A stretch of 64,000 nucleotides of DNA from Erwinia pyri (lineage in GTDB: Bacteria; Pseudomonadota; Gammaproteobacteria; Enterobacterales; Enterobacteriaceae): the NCBI RefSeq assembly GCF_030758455.1, contig NZ_CP132353.1:1054001-1118000 (forward strand), given 5' to 3'. This document shows, in pieces, positions 28,153-38,476 of this stretch. Every line of letters begins with the position of its first letter. Position 1 is the stretch's first letter. The notes beneath the pieces are model-generated. The model was not told the DNA's origin. It was given only the letters and a program-made list of their open reading frames with translations, and did not search any database. A program made the translations under genes and the position numbers.

Positions 28153-28577
28153 GTGACTGGCTCGCCTATGGGTCCATGTTCGCCAGCAGTTTTCTCAGTG
28201 CGACTTTATTGCCGGGCAGTTCAGAACTGCTGCTGGTCAGCCTGCTGATGGCAGGAAAAGTCTCAATGAGTGGCATTATTATCATTGCCGCACTCGGTAA
28301 CACGCTGGGCGGTTTGACAAATATTATCATTGGCCGCTGGCTGCCGGTAAAGCAGCAGGGGCGATGGCATGACACAGCAACGGCGTGGCTGCACCGATGG
28401 GGGCCTGCTGCGCTGCTACTTAGCTGGTTGCCAGTGATTGGCGATCTGCTATGCGTTCTCGCTGGCTGGCTTCGTTTTGCCTGGCTTCCCACGGTGATTT
28501 TTCTTGCTGTGGGTAAGACCCTGCGCTACGTAGCGCTGGCATACGCAACACTTCAGGGCATGGAATGGTGGCATTGA
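28149..28577 (+). CDS. yqaA: YqaA family inner-membrane protein
   Basis: This 142-residue DedA/SNARE-associated-type membrane protein has the same length as E. coli YqaA. It shows several hydrophobic segments and the motif SFLSATLLPGSSE with GNTLGGLTNIIIGRW. Function is not established; DedA relatives are implicated in lipid flipping and envelope stability. It starts at a GTG overlapping the yqaB stop, so translation is coupled, and is followed by gshA. Confidence 0.88.
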   Translation: MSDWLAYGSMFASSFLSATLLPGSSELLLVSLLMAGKVSMSGIIIIAALGNTLGGLTNIIIGRWLPVKQQGRWHDTATAWLHRWGPAALLLSWLPVIGDLLCVLAGWLRFAWLPTVIFLAVGKTLRYVALAYATLQGMEWWH

Positions 28578-28650
28578 TTCGTGAATAATCGGCGCTACGG
28601 TTAACATTATGCTAAACAATAATAAATTTTTCTCCGAGCGGGAGGTCAAT

Positions 28651-30210
28651 TTGATCCCGGACGTATCACAGGCGCTTTCCTGGCTGGAAGCTCATCCTGA
28701 CGCATTAAAAGGTATTGGTCGCGGTATTGAACGCGAAACGCTGCGCGTCAGACCAGATGGTCATCTGGCGACCACCGGGCACCCGAAATCTCTTGGCTCA
28801 GCTTTAACGCACAAGTGGATAACCACCGATTTTGCGGAAACGCTGCTCGAATTTATCACGCCGGTTGATAAAGATATCGACCATCTGCTGGCATTTCTGC
28901 GTGATATCCATCGTCACGTCTCCCGTGACTTGGGCGAGGAGCGCATGTGGCCAATGAGCATGCCGTGCCTGATTGAAGAGAGTGACAGTATTGAGCTGGC
29001 GCAGTACGGCAGTTCAAATATCGGCAAAATGAAAACGCTTTACCGTGAAGGCTTAAAAAACCGTTACGGCGCACTGATGCAGGTCATCTCTGGCGTGCAC
29101 TATAACTTCTCCCTGCCCATCTCCTTCTGGCAAGCCTGGGCGGATGTGAAAGATGAGAAGAGCGGTCAGGAGGCGATCTCTGAAGGCTATCTGCGTCTGA
29201 TCCGTAACTACTATCGTTTTGGTTGGGTCATTCCCTACCTGTTTGGCGCCTCTCCGGCAATCTGCTCCTCTTTCCTGCAGGGCAAGGAGACGAAGCTGCC
29301 GTTTGAGAAAACGGATAAAGGCATGCTTTATCTGCCTTACGCCACCTCTCTGCGCCTGAGTGATTTGGGCTACACCAATAAATCGCAGAGCGGGCTTGGC
29401 ATTACCTTCAATAATCTGCCTGATTATGTGAAGGCGCTGAAGGCAGCGATCAAAACGCCTTCAGAAGCCTATGCTGAGATGGGAGTGAAGGATGAGCAGG
29501 GTAACTGGCTGCAGCTTAATACCAACGTCCTGCAGATTGAGAATGAGCTCTATGCGCCAATTCGTCCTAAACGCGTAACCCGCTCCGGTGAAAATCCCTC
29601 GGATGCCTTACTGCGTGGCGGCATTGAGTACATTGAAGTTCGTTCACTGGACATCAACCCCTTCTCGCCAATTGGCGTGGATGAGAATCAGGTACGCTTC
29701 CTGGATCTCTTCCTGGTGTGGTGCGCGCTGGCCGATGCGCCAGAGATGAGCAGCGATGAACTGCTCTGTACGCGGGCAAACTGGAACAGGGTGATACTGG
29801 AAGGACGTAAACCGGGGCTGCTGCTGGGCATTGGCTGCGACGAAGCGCAACATCCGCTTGCTGAAGTTGGTAAAGAGCTGTTTGCAGATTTGCGTCGCGT
29901 AGCGGAGACGCTGGATGGTCAGCAGGGCGCTCATCACTATCAGGAAGTGTGTGACCGTCTGGTTGCCTCTTTTGACGATCCCGATTTAACCTATTCAGCG
30001 CGTTTCCTGACGGCATTAAAAGAGAACGGCATTGGCGGCACGGGCCTGGCGCTGTCGGAACAGTACCGACATCAGTTAGCGGAAGAGCAGCTTGAGATTT
30101 TGACCGAGACGGATTTCGAACAGGAAGCCGTACGTTCAAACGTTAATCAGCAGGAAATTGAAGAAAGTGATACGCTTAGCTTTGAAGACTTTTTAAAGAG
30201 TCGCAGTTAA
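28651..30210 (+). CDS. gshA: Glutamate-cysteine ligase
   Basis: This 519-residue enzyme (E. coli 518) joins glutamate and cysteine in the first step of glutathione synthesis. Typical blocks include [20 protein letters not shown](A/T)[23 protein letters not shown] and [13 protein letters not shown] choose the TTG at 28651, because it sits 6 nt after GGGAGG and matches the rare TTG start of E. coli gshA, where the protein begins MIPDVSQAL. The ATG at 28609 would add 14 residues with no counterpart and place the ribosome site inside the gene. Confidence 0.95.
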   Translation: MIPDVSQALSWLEAHPDALKGIGRGIERETLRVRPDGHLATTGHPKSLGSALTHKWITTDFAETLLEFITPVDKDIDHLLAFLRDIHRHVSRDLGEERMWPMSMPCLIEESDSIELAQYGSSNIGKMKTLYREGLKNRYGALMQVISGVHYNFSLPISFWQAWADVKDEKSGQEAISEGYLRLIRNYYRFGWVIPYLFGASPAICSSFLQGKETKLPFEKTDKGMLYLPYATSLRLSDLGYTNKSQSGLGITFNNLPDYVKALKAAIKTPSEAYAEMGVKDEQGNWLQLNTNVLQIENELYAPIRPKRVTRSGENPSDALLRGGIEYIEVRSLDINPFSPIGVDENQVRFLDLFLVWCALADAPEMSSDELLCTRANWNRVILEGRKPGLLLGIGCDEAQHPLAEVGKELFADLRRVAETLDGQQGAHHYQEVCDRLVASFDDPDLTYSARFLTALKENGIGGTGLALSEQYRHQLAEEQLEILTETDFEQEAVRSNVNQQEIEESDTLSFEDFLKSRS

Positions 30211-30220
30211 GAAAAGAAAA

Positions 30221-30240
30221 TGGCCACATTGCTGTGGCCA
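30221..30240. other. Hairpin after gshA
   Basis: TGGCCACA-TTGC-TGTGGCCA is a perfect 8-bp stem 10 bp after the stop. On the plus strand it lacks a T-run, so it may protect the mRNA end rather than terminate. A T-run exists only for minus-strand reading. Confidence 0.45.
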
Positions 30241-30362
30241 AAATAACATCTCTGTTGTCAGGGATGATGATAACAAAATGCGCGTCTTTCATAGATTCAG
30301 ACCGGGCACGACAGAGAAAGTTTCACTTTTTTCAAAATAAATTTATTAGTTGAGGTAACCAC

Positions 30363-30878
30363 ATGCCATTGCTGGATAGCTTTACCGTCGATCACACTAT
30401 CATGGCGGCTCCTGCGGTTCGTGTTGCTAAGACCATGAACACTCCTCATGGCGATACCATTACCGTTTTCGATCTGCGTTTCTGCAAGCCAAACAAAGAG
30501 GTAATGCCAGAGCGTGGTATCCATACGCTGGAACACCTGTTTGCTGGCTTTATGCGTAACCATCTGAATGGTGATGGCGTGGAGATCATCGACATCTCCC
30601 CTATGGGTTGCCGTACCGGCTTCTATATGAGCCTGATCGGTACGCCAGATGAGCAGCGTGTGGCCAAAGCCTGGAAAGAGGCGATGCAGGACGTGCTGAA
30701 AGTAAGCGATCAGCGCAAGATCCCTGAACTGAATGAATATCAGTGCGGCACGTTTGAGATGCACTCTTTAGATGAGGCGCAGGATATTGCGCGTCATATC
30801 ATCGACAACGACATTCGCGTTAACCACAACGATGAACTGGCGCTGCCGAAAGATAAGCTGCAGGAACTGCACATCTAG
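30363..30878 (+). CDS. luxS: S-ribosylhomocysteine lyase LuxS
   Basis: This 171-residue enzyme (same as E. coli) cleaves S-ribosylhomocysteine to homocysteine and DPD, the precursor of autoinducer-2. The metal site [14 protein letters not shown] (His54, His58) and the later Cys in YQCGTFEMH are intact, and the catalytic Cys is in GCRTGFYMS. It starts 153 bp after gshA with a GAGGTAACC ribosome site. It ends facing yfjD. Confidence 0.98.
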   Translation: MPLLDSFTVDHTIMAAPAVRVAKTMNTPHGDTITVFDLRFCKPNKEVMPERGIHTLEHLFAGFMRNHLNGDGVEIIDISPMGCRTGFYMSLIGTPDEQRVAKAWKEAMQDVLKVSDQRKIPELNEYQCGTFEMHSLDEAQDIARHIIDNDIRVNHNDELALPKDKLQELHI

Positions 30879-30938
30879 TTTTGATGGGGCGGAACGCTCG
30901 CCCCTGGCAGAAGCGGGGAAACTGGCTGATGCTCTGGT

Positions 30939-30966
30939 GAGGGCGGTACTCCCGCCCTCAACGTTT
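30939..30966. terminator. Hairpin between convergent luxS and yfjD
   Basis: GAGGGCG and CGCCCTC form a 7-bp stem with a 7-nt loop, followed by AACGTTT. It lies 60 bp after luxS and directly at the yfjD stop. The T-run is poor. Confidence 0.5.
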
Positions 30967-32251
30967 AAGAACCTACCGACTCTTTCAACGGTTGCTTTGG
31001 CGTAATCCGCACCTGCTTAATCATATTCTCCTGTACATCCAGAATATCAATCGCGTAGTGGCCAATGGTTACGGTGGTGTCCGGTAACGGAATATCCTGG
31101 ATCGCTTCCAGAATCATGCCGTTCACGGTTCGCGCTTCATCTTCTGGCAGCAGCCAGTTAAAGGCCTTATTCAGTTCCCGAATATTCGCGCTCCCTTCGA
31201 TCAGTACGGAGCCATCGTTCTGCGGCACAACCTCTTCCGCAAGCGTTGGTGACATGGAGGTGGTGAAGTCGCCCACGATCTCCTCAAGAATATCTTCGAT
31301 AGTCACCAGCCCCTTGATGTCGCCATACTCATCAACAACCAGCCCGACTTTTTTCTTATTGCGCTGGAATTTAACCAGCTGCACATTAAGCGGTGTGCCT
31401 TGCGGTACGTAGTAAATCTCATCCGCCGCCCGCAGCATCACCTCTTTGGTAAACTCTTTTTTCTCGGTCATCAACCGGTAGGCTTCGCGCACGCGCAGCA
31501 TGCTGATGGTATCGTCCAGCGAGTCGCGATAGAGCACGATACGCCCATGCGGAGAGTGGGTAAGCTGACGAACGATCGATTTCCAGTCATCATTGATATT
31601 GATACCCACAATCTCATTGCGCGGCACCATGATGTCATCGACGTTGACTTTTTCGAGGTCGAGTACCGACAGAAGCATATCCTGATTGCGGCGGGACATC
31701 AGCGAACGTGACTCATAAACCAGCGTGCGCAGCTCATCTTTGTTCAGCGCGCCGCTGATGGCACCATCGCTTCTAATCCCTACCATCTTCATCAGCATGC
31801 GGGTAATGGTGTTCAGCAGCCAGACCAGCGGCATCATCACAATCTGTAACGGCCCCAGCAGCACGCTGCTTGGGAAAGCCACTTTCTCCGGGTAAAGCGC
31901 GGCGATGGTTTTTGGCAGCACTTCGGCAAAGACCAGCACGGCAAAGGTCAGAATGCCGGTCGCGATGGCCACGCCCGCATCGCCATACAGGCGCATTCCT
32001 ACAATGGTCGCCAGCGCGGAAGCGAGAATGTTGACCAGGTTGTTGCCAATCAGCACCAGGCTGATTAAACGGTCTGGCCGGCGCAGCAGTTTCTCAACCC
32101 GACGGGCGGCGCGATCTCCGTTTTTAGCCTGATGACGAAGCTTATAGCGGTTAAGAGTCATCATGCCGGTTTCGGAACCTGAGAAGTAGGCCGAAACCAG
32201 AACCATAATGACCAGCGTGATGATCAGTGTGGTGGTTGAAACATGTTCCAA
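30965..32251 (-). CDS. yfjD: CNNM/CorC-family membrane protein YfjD
   Basis: This 428-residue protein has an N-terminal CNNM transmembrane domain with about four spans (YFSGSETGMMTLNRYKLRH, LIGNNLVNILASALAT), two cytosolic CBS domains (IMVPRNEIVGI, GLVVDEYGDIKGLVTIEDILEEIVGD) and a C-terminal CorC_HlyC domain. Family members take part in Mg2+/Co2+ handling or efflux. It lies 25 bp downstream of ypjD on the minus strand, forming a two-gene unit. In E. coli the luxS side is separated from yfjD by grpE, nadK, recN and other genes. Confidence 0.93.
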   Translation of the reverse strand: MEHVSTTTLIITLVIMVLVSAYFSGSETGMMTLNRYKLRHQAKNGDRAARRVEKLLRRPDRLISLVLIGNNLVNILASALATIVGMRLYGDAGVAIATGILTFAVLVFAEVLPKTIAALYPEKVAFPSSVLLGPLQIVMMPLVWLLNTITRMLMKMVGIRSDGAISGALNKDELRTLVYESRSLMSRRNQDMLLSVLDLEKVNVDDIMVPRNEIVGININDDWKSIVRQLTHSPHGRIVLYRDSLDDTISMLRVREAYRLMTEKKEFTKEVMLRAADEIYYVPQGTPLNVQLVKFQRNKKKVGLVVDEYGDIKGLVTIEDILEEIVGDFTTSMSPTLAEEVVPQNDGSVLIEGSANIRELNKAFNWLLPEDEARTVNGMILEAIQDIPLPDTTVTIGHYAIDILDVQENMIKQVRITPKQPLKESVGS

Positions 32252-32276
32252 CAGGGGAGTTCCTTGTAGTGAAGGG

Positions 32277-33068
32277 TCAGGAGGTCAGGAAGTGCTGCAG
32301 CATCCGGCTACCAAAATAGGCCATCGTCAGCAGAAAAGCGCCGCCGCAGTTGAACCAGGCAACACGACGGCCGCGCCAGCCTTCATGATAGTGGCCCCAA
32401 AGCAAAACGATATAAACAAACCAGGCAAGAATCGACAACACTGCTTTATCCACATTCTCGCGGCTGAAAAGATCGTGCATATAGAACAGACCGGTGCATA
32501 ACACCAGCGTCAGCAGCACCACACCTACCTGAGTGATGTGGAACATCTTGCGCTCGATGGTCATCAGCGGAGGAATGTCGTTATTGAACGCCAGCCTTTT
32601 ATTCTTAAGCAGATAGTCAATCCACGCCAGCTGCAGGGCATAAAGCGCCGCAATAATCAGCGTCGCATAAGCAAAAAGCGCCAGGCCAATATGCACCATC
32701 ATGCCCGGAGTCGTTTCCAGATGGGTGATAAAAGCATTAGGCACAAAAGTGGCAAACGCCAGATTGATCAGCGCAAAGCTGTAAACAATCGGCAGCAGCA
32801 TCCATCCCCGGTTGCGCGAGGCAACAATAGTCATAATGGCGCAAATCAGCAGGCTGACCAGCGAGCCAATGTTCAGCAGGCTCAGGTTCTGACCACTGTC
32901 GAAGGCAAAAATACGCTGTTGCAGCGCCACAGCGTGGCAAATCAGCGCAATAATCGCGGAGATCACCGCCAGACGACGCCATGCACTCTGCTTGCGCAGC
33001 AGGCTGGGGATAATCAAAGCGAGGCTGAAGGAGTAGGCGAGTAGCGCCAGAATCGCGAAAACGGACAT
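32277..33068 (-). CDS. ypjD: Cytochrome c assembly (CcsA)-type inner-membrane protein YpjD
   Basis: This 263-residue polytopic membrane protein matches E. coli YpjD in length, with eight or so hydrophobic segments. Conserved positions include PGMMVHIGL and WGHYHEGWRGRR, whose His and Trp residues resemble haem-handling (WWD-family) proteins. I take the ATG at 33066-33068 (MSVFAILALL). The frame continues to 33134 but the extra 22 residues overlap the ffh promoter region. Function is unknown in E. coli. It is divergent from ffh. Confidence 0.92.
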   Translation of the reverse strand: MSVFAILALLAYSFSLALIIPSLLRKQSAWRRLAVISAIIALICHAVALQQRIFAFDSGQNLSLLNIGSLVSLLICAIMTIVASRNRGWMLLPIVYSFALINLAFATFVPNAFITHLETTPGMMVHIGLALFAYATLIIAALYALQLAWIDYLLKNKRLAFNNDIPPLMTIERKMFHITQVGVVLLTLVLCTGLFYMHDLFSRENVDKAVLSILAWFVYIVLLWGHYHEGWRGRRVAWFNCGGAFLLTMAYFGSRMLQHFLTS

Positions 33069-33232
33069 AAATGTTGTCAGGTACCAGCCAAAGAAGAAAA
33101 AAATCAGTATAGCGCCAGCGGCTGCAGGCTCCAAACGATCTCATCGCAGATGGCTGAGATCGCAGCGGCTTCATGTTATAATCCGTCCCATTGTGTCGCC
33201 TGGCGACCTCTCATTACGTTGAGCGAGAGACG

Positions 33233-34594
33233 ATGTTTGATAATTTAACCGACAGATTGTCGCAATCCCTGCGCAATATCAGTGGCCGTGGACGGCTGAC
33301 CGAAGACAACATTAAGGATACGCTGCGCGAAGTGCGCATGGCGTTACTTGAGGCGGACGTTGCGCTGCCGGTCGTGCGTGACTTTATCAACCGCGTAAAA
33401 GAGCGGGCGGTAGGTCAGGATGTGAATAAAAGCCTGACGCCGGGTCAGGAGTTCGTGAAGATTGTCCAGAACGAACTGGTTGTGGCAATGGGCGCGGAGA
33501 ACAACACGCTCAACCTGGCCGCTCAGCCGCCTGCCGTCGTTCTGATGGCCGGTTTGCAGGGTGCGGGTAAAACCACCAGCGTCGGTAAACTGGGTAAATT
33601 CCTGCGCGAAAAGCACAAAAAGAAAGTGCTGGTCGTCTCTGCCGACGTTTATCGCCCGGCGGCGATCAAACAGCTGGAAACGCTGGCCGAACAGGTTGGC
33701 GTCGATTTCTGTCCCTCCGATCTCAGCCAGAAGCCGGTTGATATCGTCAAGGGCGCACTGCAGCAGGCTAAGCTTAAGTTCTACGACGTGCTGCTGGTGG
33801 ATACCGCTGGTCGTCTGCACGTAGACGAAGCGATGATGGATGAAATCAAACAGGTTCACGCTGCGATCAATCCGGTAGAAACGCTGTTTGTAGTCGATGC
33901 CATGACCGGTCAGGATGCGGCAAATACCGCTAAAGCGTTTAACGAAGCGCTGCCGTTGACCGGGGTGATCCTGACGAAAGTGGATGGTGACGCCCGTGGC
34001 GGTGCTGCGCTGTCGATTCGTCAGATAACCGGCAAGCCGATTAAATTCATGGGTGTGGGTGAAAAAACCGAAGCCCTGGAGCCGTTTTACCCGGAGCGTA
34101 TTGCCTCGCGTATTCTCGGCATGGGCGACGTCCTGTCGCTGATCGAAGATATCGAGAGCAAGGTTGACCGTGCGCAGGCGGAAAAACTCGCCAGCAAGCT
34201 TAAAAAGGGCGACGGTTTCGACCTGAACGACTTCCTTGACCAGCTCAAGCAGATGCGCAACATGGGCGGCATGGCCAGCCTGATGGGCAAACTGCCGGGC
34301 ATGGGGCAGCTGCCGGATAACGTGAAGTCACAGATGGATGACAAAGTGCTGGTGCGGATGGAAGCGATGATTAACTCCATGACGCGCAAAGAGCGTGAAA
34401 AGCCGGAGATCATTAAAGGCTCCCGCAAGCGCCGCATTGCAACAGGTTCAGGTATGCAGGTGCAGGACGTTAACCGCTTACTCAAGCAGTTTGACGACAT
34501 GCAGCGCATGATGAAGAAGATGAAGAAGGGCGGTATGGCGAAGATGATGCGCGGCATGAAAGGTATGATGCCGCCAGGCTTCCCGGGCCGTTAA
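33233..34594 (+). CDS. ffh: Signal recognition particle protein Ffh
   Basis: This 453-residue SRP GTPase has exactly the E. coli length. The N domain is followed by the G domain with GLQGAGKTT, DTAGRL and TKVDGDARGG. The methionine-rich M domain (KKMKKGGMAKMMRGMKGMMPPGFPGR at the end) binds 4.5S RNA and signal peptides. It targets nascent inner-membrane proteins to FtsY. The ATG at 33233 behind GAGAGACG is the family start. The rpsP operon follows. Confidence 0.98.
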   Translation: MFDNLTDRLSQSLRNISGRGRLTEDNIKDTLREVRMALLEADVALPVVRDFINRVKERAVGQDVNKSLTPGQEFVKIVQNELVVAMGAENNTLNLAAQPPAVVLMAGLQGAGKTTSVGKLGKFLREKHKKKVLVVSADVYRPAAIKQLETLAEQVGVDFCPSDLSQKPVDIVKGALQQAKLKFYDVLLVDTAGRLHVDEAMMDEIKQVHAAINPVETLFVVDAMTGQDAANTAKAFNEALPLTGVILTKVDGDARGGAALSIRQITGKPIKFMGVGEKTEALEPFYPERIASRILGMGDVLSLIEDIESKVDRAQAEKLASKLKKGDGFDLNDFLDQLKQMRNMGGMASLMGKLPGMGQLPDNVKSQMDDKVLVRMEAMINSMTRKEREKPEIIKGSRKRRIATGSGMQVQDVNRLLKQFDDMQRMMKKMKKGGMAKMMRGMKGMMPPGFPGR

Positions 34595-34625
34595 TGCAGC
34601 CGGAAAAGCACTTTGGCGAATTAGA

Positions 34626-34653
34626 TTGCTTTTTGCGCCAAAATGAGTAAAAT
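34626..34653 (+). promoter_or_regulatory. Probable rpsP operon promoter
   Basis: TTGCTT (34626-34631) and TAAAAT (34648-34653) lie 16 bp apart in the gap after ffh, upstream of the ribosomal protein genes. Confidence 0.5.
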
Positions 34654-34675
34654 TTTCGGGCTTTTTATATTGCAT

Positions 34676-34708
34676 CCGGGCCCCGTTCCCTCAATGGGGC
34701 CCGGGTGT
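34676..34708 (+). other. Strong GC hairpin in the rpsP leader
   Basis: CCGGGCCCC and GGGGCCCGG pair perfectly over 9 bp around an 11-nt loop, then GTGTTTTATT follows, 22 nt before the rpsP ribosome-site region. It could be a terminator or attenuator in the leader of the ribosomal protein operon. Confidence 0.55.
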
Positions 34709-34730
34709 TTTATTAACTCAAGAGGATGTT

Positions 34731-34979
34731 ATGGTAACAATTCGTTTGGCACGTCACGGCGCTAAAAAGCGTCCATTCTACCAGGTAGTCGTCACTGACA
34801 GCCGTAATGCTCGCAACGGTCGCTTTATCGAGCGCGTTGGTTTCTTCAACCCGATCGCATCTGGTCAGGCTGAAGCACTGCGTCTGGATCTGGACCGCAT
34901 TGAGCACTGGGTTGGCCAGGGCGCTACTCTCTCTGATCGCGTTGGTGCGCTGATCAAAGAAGCTAAGAAAGCAGCTTAA
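34731..34979 (+). CDS. rpsP: 30S ribosomal protein S16
   Basis: This 82-residue protein has the E. coli length and the typical [20 protein letters not shown] start. It binds 16S rRNA early in 30S assembly. Ribosome site AAGAGGATG; first gene of rpsP-rimM-trmD-rplS, with rimM 18 bp further on. Confidence 0.98.
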   Translation: MVTIRLARHGAKKRPFYQVVVTDSRNARNGRFIERVGFFNPIASGQAEALRLDLDRIEHWVGQGATLSDRVGALIKEAKKAA

Positions 34980-34997
34980 TCTGTCACGGTGGTCAAC

Positions 34998-35546
34998 ATG
35001 AGCAAGCAACTCGCCGCGCAGTCTCCTGCCAGCCCTTTAATTTTAGGGAAGATGGGATCTGCCTACGGTATCCGTGGTTGGCTCAAAGTGTTTTCCTCCA
35101 CCGAAGATGCCGAAAGCATTTTTGACTATCAGCCGTGGTTTATCCAACGTGCGGGTCAATGGCAGCTTGTCGAGCTGGAAGGCTGGAAGCGCCACAATCA
35201 GGACATGATCATCAAAGTCAAAGGCATTGACGATCGTGATACTGCCGGTCTGCTGACTAATTGCGAAATTGTCGTGGATTCTGAGCAGCTGCCAGCGCTG
35301 GAGAGCGGAGACTACTACTGGAAAGACCTTATCGGTTGCCAGGTTGTCACCACTGAAGGCTATGAACTGGGTAAAGTCACAGAGTTGATGGAAACCGGTT
35401 CAAACGACGTTCTCGTCGTGCAGGCTAACCTGAAGGATGCATTCGGTGCGAAGGAGCGGCTTATTCCGTTCCTTGATGGACAGGTTATCAAGAATGTCGA
35501 TCTCACTACCGGCACCATTGAAGTAGATTGGGATCCTGGTTTTTGA
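34998..35546 (+). CDS. rimM: Ribosome maturation factor RimM
   Basis: This 182-residue protein (same as E. coli) has an N-terminal RimM domain ([19 protein letters not shown]) and a C-terminal PRC-barrel ([25 protein letters not shown]). It binds S19 in the head of the 30S subunit and aids 16S processing. The ATG at 34998 is chosen over the GTG at 34989 by match to the family start MSKQL. The operon continues with trmD 29 bp on. Confidence 0.97.
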   Translation: MSKQLAAQSPASPLILGKMGSAYGIRGWLKVFSSTEDAESIFDYQPWFIQRAGQWQLVELEGWKRHNQDMIIKVKGIDDRDTAGLLTNCEIVVDSEQLPALESGDYYWKDLIGCQVVTTEGYELGKVTELMETGSNDVLVVQANLKDAFGAKERLIPFLDGQVIKNVDLTTGTIEVDWDPGF

Positions 35547-35575
35547 GCTCCGGTAAAAACGGTATGGCGCCATCA

Positions 35576-36753
<1,178 letters not shown>

Positions 36754-36766
36754 GTTAATAGCGAAC

Positions 36767-36799
36767 AAGGGGGCAGCCGGAAGGTTGGCCCCTTTTTTT
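36767..36799 (+). terminator. rpsP-rplS operon terminator
   Basis: AAGGGG and CCCCTT pair, with an inner stem around CC-GGAA-GG, followed by seven T. It lies 13 bp after rplS. Confidence 0.8.
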
Positions 36800-36831
36800 A
36801 TGCCTGCCATCAGCCAGAAGTGGTCAAAAAA

Positions 36832-37530
36832 TCACTCTGCAGCCGCTTTCAACAGAGCAACGACCAGCGGCGAGAGTTCATTCTTTAAAGCTGCGCGTTC
36901 AGACTGGAACAGCGTGGCGACGAAAAACTTATGGTCCGGAAGTTCAATTCCGCGCACGTCTCCTTCAAGATCCCAGGCGGTAATGCGTAACGGATAATCT
37001 GCCAGTTGAGTAGCAAATTCCGGGTTTACGCCAAAATTACAGTGATAGCCTTCTTGCGTAGTGAGCTTGTTGTAAGCACGGGCGATCAGCGAATCGGGCT
37101 TGATACGTATATCCCCGGATTTCTCAACCAGTGAACAACTGAGAGGGGAGATAACGATACGGCCTTCACTCTGGGTTTCGGCATATGCTGCATCTGCCCA
37201 GCCCATAACGTTACGGGCATATTCTACCAGCGCGTATTGAAACCCTCCGCACGACCCCAGAAAAGGAATGTTGTTCTCGCGCGCATAAGTAATTGCGAGG
37301 AAAGCGCCGGTATCATTTTCATACGGGCTACCGGGCACGACCCAAACTGCATCAAAATCCTTCAGTGCGGCAATATCGTTTACAGACTTTGTTGCCAGCC
37401 AGTCGGCAGAAACTGTCAGGCCTGTAGCCTCAGCCGCAATCTGGATTGCCGAAGGGATCGCCTGATGAGCAACTGCCGTAGCGCGGTAATCGCCTACAAG
37501 AGCAATACGAAGGGGGACGGTCATTATCAT
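36832..37530 (-). CDS. CTP-synthase-like glutamine amidotransferase-domain protein
   Basis: This 232-residue protein resembles the glutaminase domain of CTP synthase: IALVGDYR at the start, WVVPGSPYEND (oxyanion region), FLGSCGGFQYALVEYARN with a nucleophile-like Cys94, and a C-terminal DHKFFVATLFQSE. The class I triad normally ends in HPE. Here the His position is Gln209 (Q-S-E), so ordinary glutaminase activity is doubtful, although Cys94 and Glu211 remain. No synthetase domain or gene is attached. It is convergent with rplS and lies 44 bp downstream of an acetyltransferase gene on the same strand. The role is unknown. Confidence 0.8.
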   Translation of the reverse strand: MIMTVPLRIALVGDYRATAVAHQAIPSAIQIAAEATGLTVSADWLATKSVNDIAALKDFDAVWVVPGSPYENDTGAFLAITYARENNIPFLGSCGGFQYALVEYARNVMGWADAAYAETQSEGRIVISPLSCSLVEKSGDIRIKPDSLIARAYNKLTTQEGYHCNFGVNPEFATQLADYPLRITAWDLEGDVRGIELPDHKFFVATLFQSERAALKNELSPLVVALLKAAAE

Positions 37531-37574
37531 TTCCTGTTCAGGTTAAGCAAAAAGATGTTGGTTCGGGTGGAGCG

Positions 37575-38090
37575 CTATTCCTGGCGATGAAAATGGTAAA
37601 TCGCGGTATTGACCGGTCCGCTCTCCAGCACAATCAGGCCATATTTGATCCCTTTGAAGTCAGCACCACAACGTATTGCGACCTGACGGCTGGCCATATT
37701 CTCCTCTACGGCCAAAATTTCCACCACCTTCCTCTCCGGGCTTTGCCACGCCAGCTCCACCAGATGGCGGACAGCATAGCTCGCTATCCCCTGACGCTGT
37801 TCGCTGCTACGCACCCAGTAACCAATGGAGCAATGATCGGGCTGCTCTCTGGAGTAGCGCAAACCCGCTCCACCCAGCAGACGTCCATCCTCAGCAAACA
37901 GCCCCAGCTCATTGGCTTCACCTTTGTTTCTCAGCAGATGCGTAATGCTGAACCACTGGCGAGCTTCTGCGGGCGTGAACCCGGCATGCGCCCACAGAAG
38001 CCAGGGACGAAGCGTATCCAGTGAGGCATTAACTGCGCAGGCGAACGCTTCTGCATCCTCATCCTGATAAGGTCGTAAAATGATCTGCAT
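37575..38090 (-). CDS. GNAT acetyltransferase (RimJ/RimL type)
   Basis: This 171-residue GNAT-fold protein has IILRPYQDEDAEAF at the start, a strand GLFAEDGRLLGGAGLR, IGYWVRSSEQRQGIASYAV as the acetyl-CoA binding Q/RxxGxA-type motif, and NMASRQVAIRCGADFKGI near the end, all of the RimJ/RimL/SpeG-like class. The substrate (protein N-terminus or a small amine) cannot be read. It may form a unit with the downstream amidotransferase-like gene and faces away from aroF. Confidence 0.82.
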   Translation of the reverse strand: MQIILRPYQDEDAEAFACAVNASLDTLRPWLLWAHAGFTPAEARQWFSITHLLRNKGEANELGLFAEDGRLLGGAGLRYSREQPDHCSIGYWVRSSEQRQGIASYAVRHLVELAWQSPERKVVEILAVEENMASRQVAIRCGADFKGIKYGLIVLESGPVNTAIYHFHRQE

Positions 38091-38260
38091 CTCTTACACT
38101 CCCTCGTAAATAGCTCTTATTTATCTCTAGCATAGGTTTATTACTCAACCATGAGGAAGCAATTTTCTGCTTAATTTCACTTCATAAAAGAATTTCCTGA
38201 TCACAAAAAACTGCGGTTAAGGTTTTAAGTGAGTGGAGACAGCACTGAAAGCATTGCGTG

Positions 38261-38278
38261 TGTAAAATTATATTTACA
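38261..38278. promoter_or_regulatory. Strong TyrR box upstream of aroF
   Basis: TGTAAA-ATTATA-TTTACA matches the TyrR consensus TGTAAAN6TTTACA exactly, about 200 bp before aroF. TyrR with tyrosine represses aroF-tyrA in relatives. The AT-rich 386-bp gap (38091-38476) holds no gene. Confidence 0.85.
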
Positions 38279-38399
38279 TTTATCGCAAGTGTTATAAAGC
38301 TGATGTTTTTTTAAATTATTGTTTATATTTGATTTTATCTGAAATTTTGGCTTGATGTTTATTCTTGGTAAGAAAGGTGTACATATGACCGTTGAGTTA

Positions 38400-38417
38400 T
38401 GTACCTTTTCTGGTACA
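38400..38417. promoter_or_regulatory. Second, weaker TyrR-like box
   Basis: TGTACC-TTTTCT-GGTACA keeps the TGTA...TACA ends and 6-bp spacing of a TyrR box, 60 bp before aroF, where it would overlap the promoter. Confidence 0.65.
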
Positions 38418-38476
38418 GTAACTCTCACCCCACCGAGGGATGACTTACGCATATTGAGAGAAACAGGATGACCATC

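Noticed and set aside
28609..28650. ATG start of gshA at 28609
   Set aside because: TTG 28651 has the ribosome site GGGAGG and matches the family N-terminus; the extension places that site inside the coding region.
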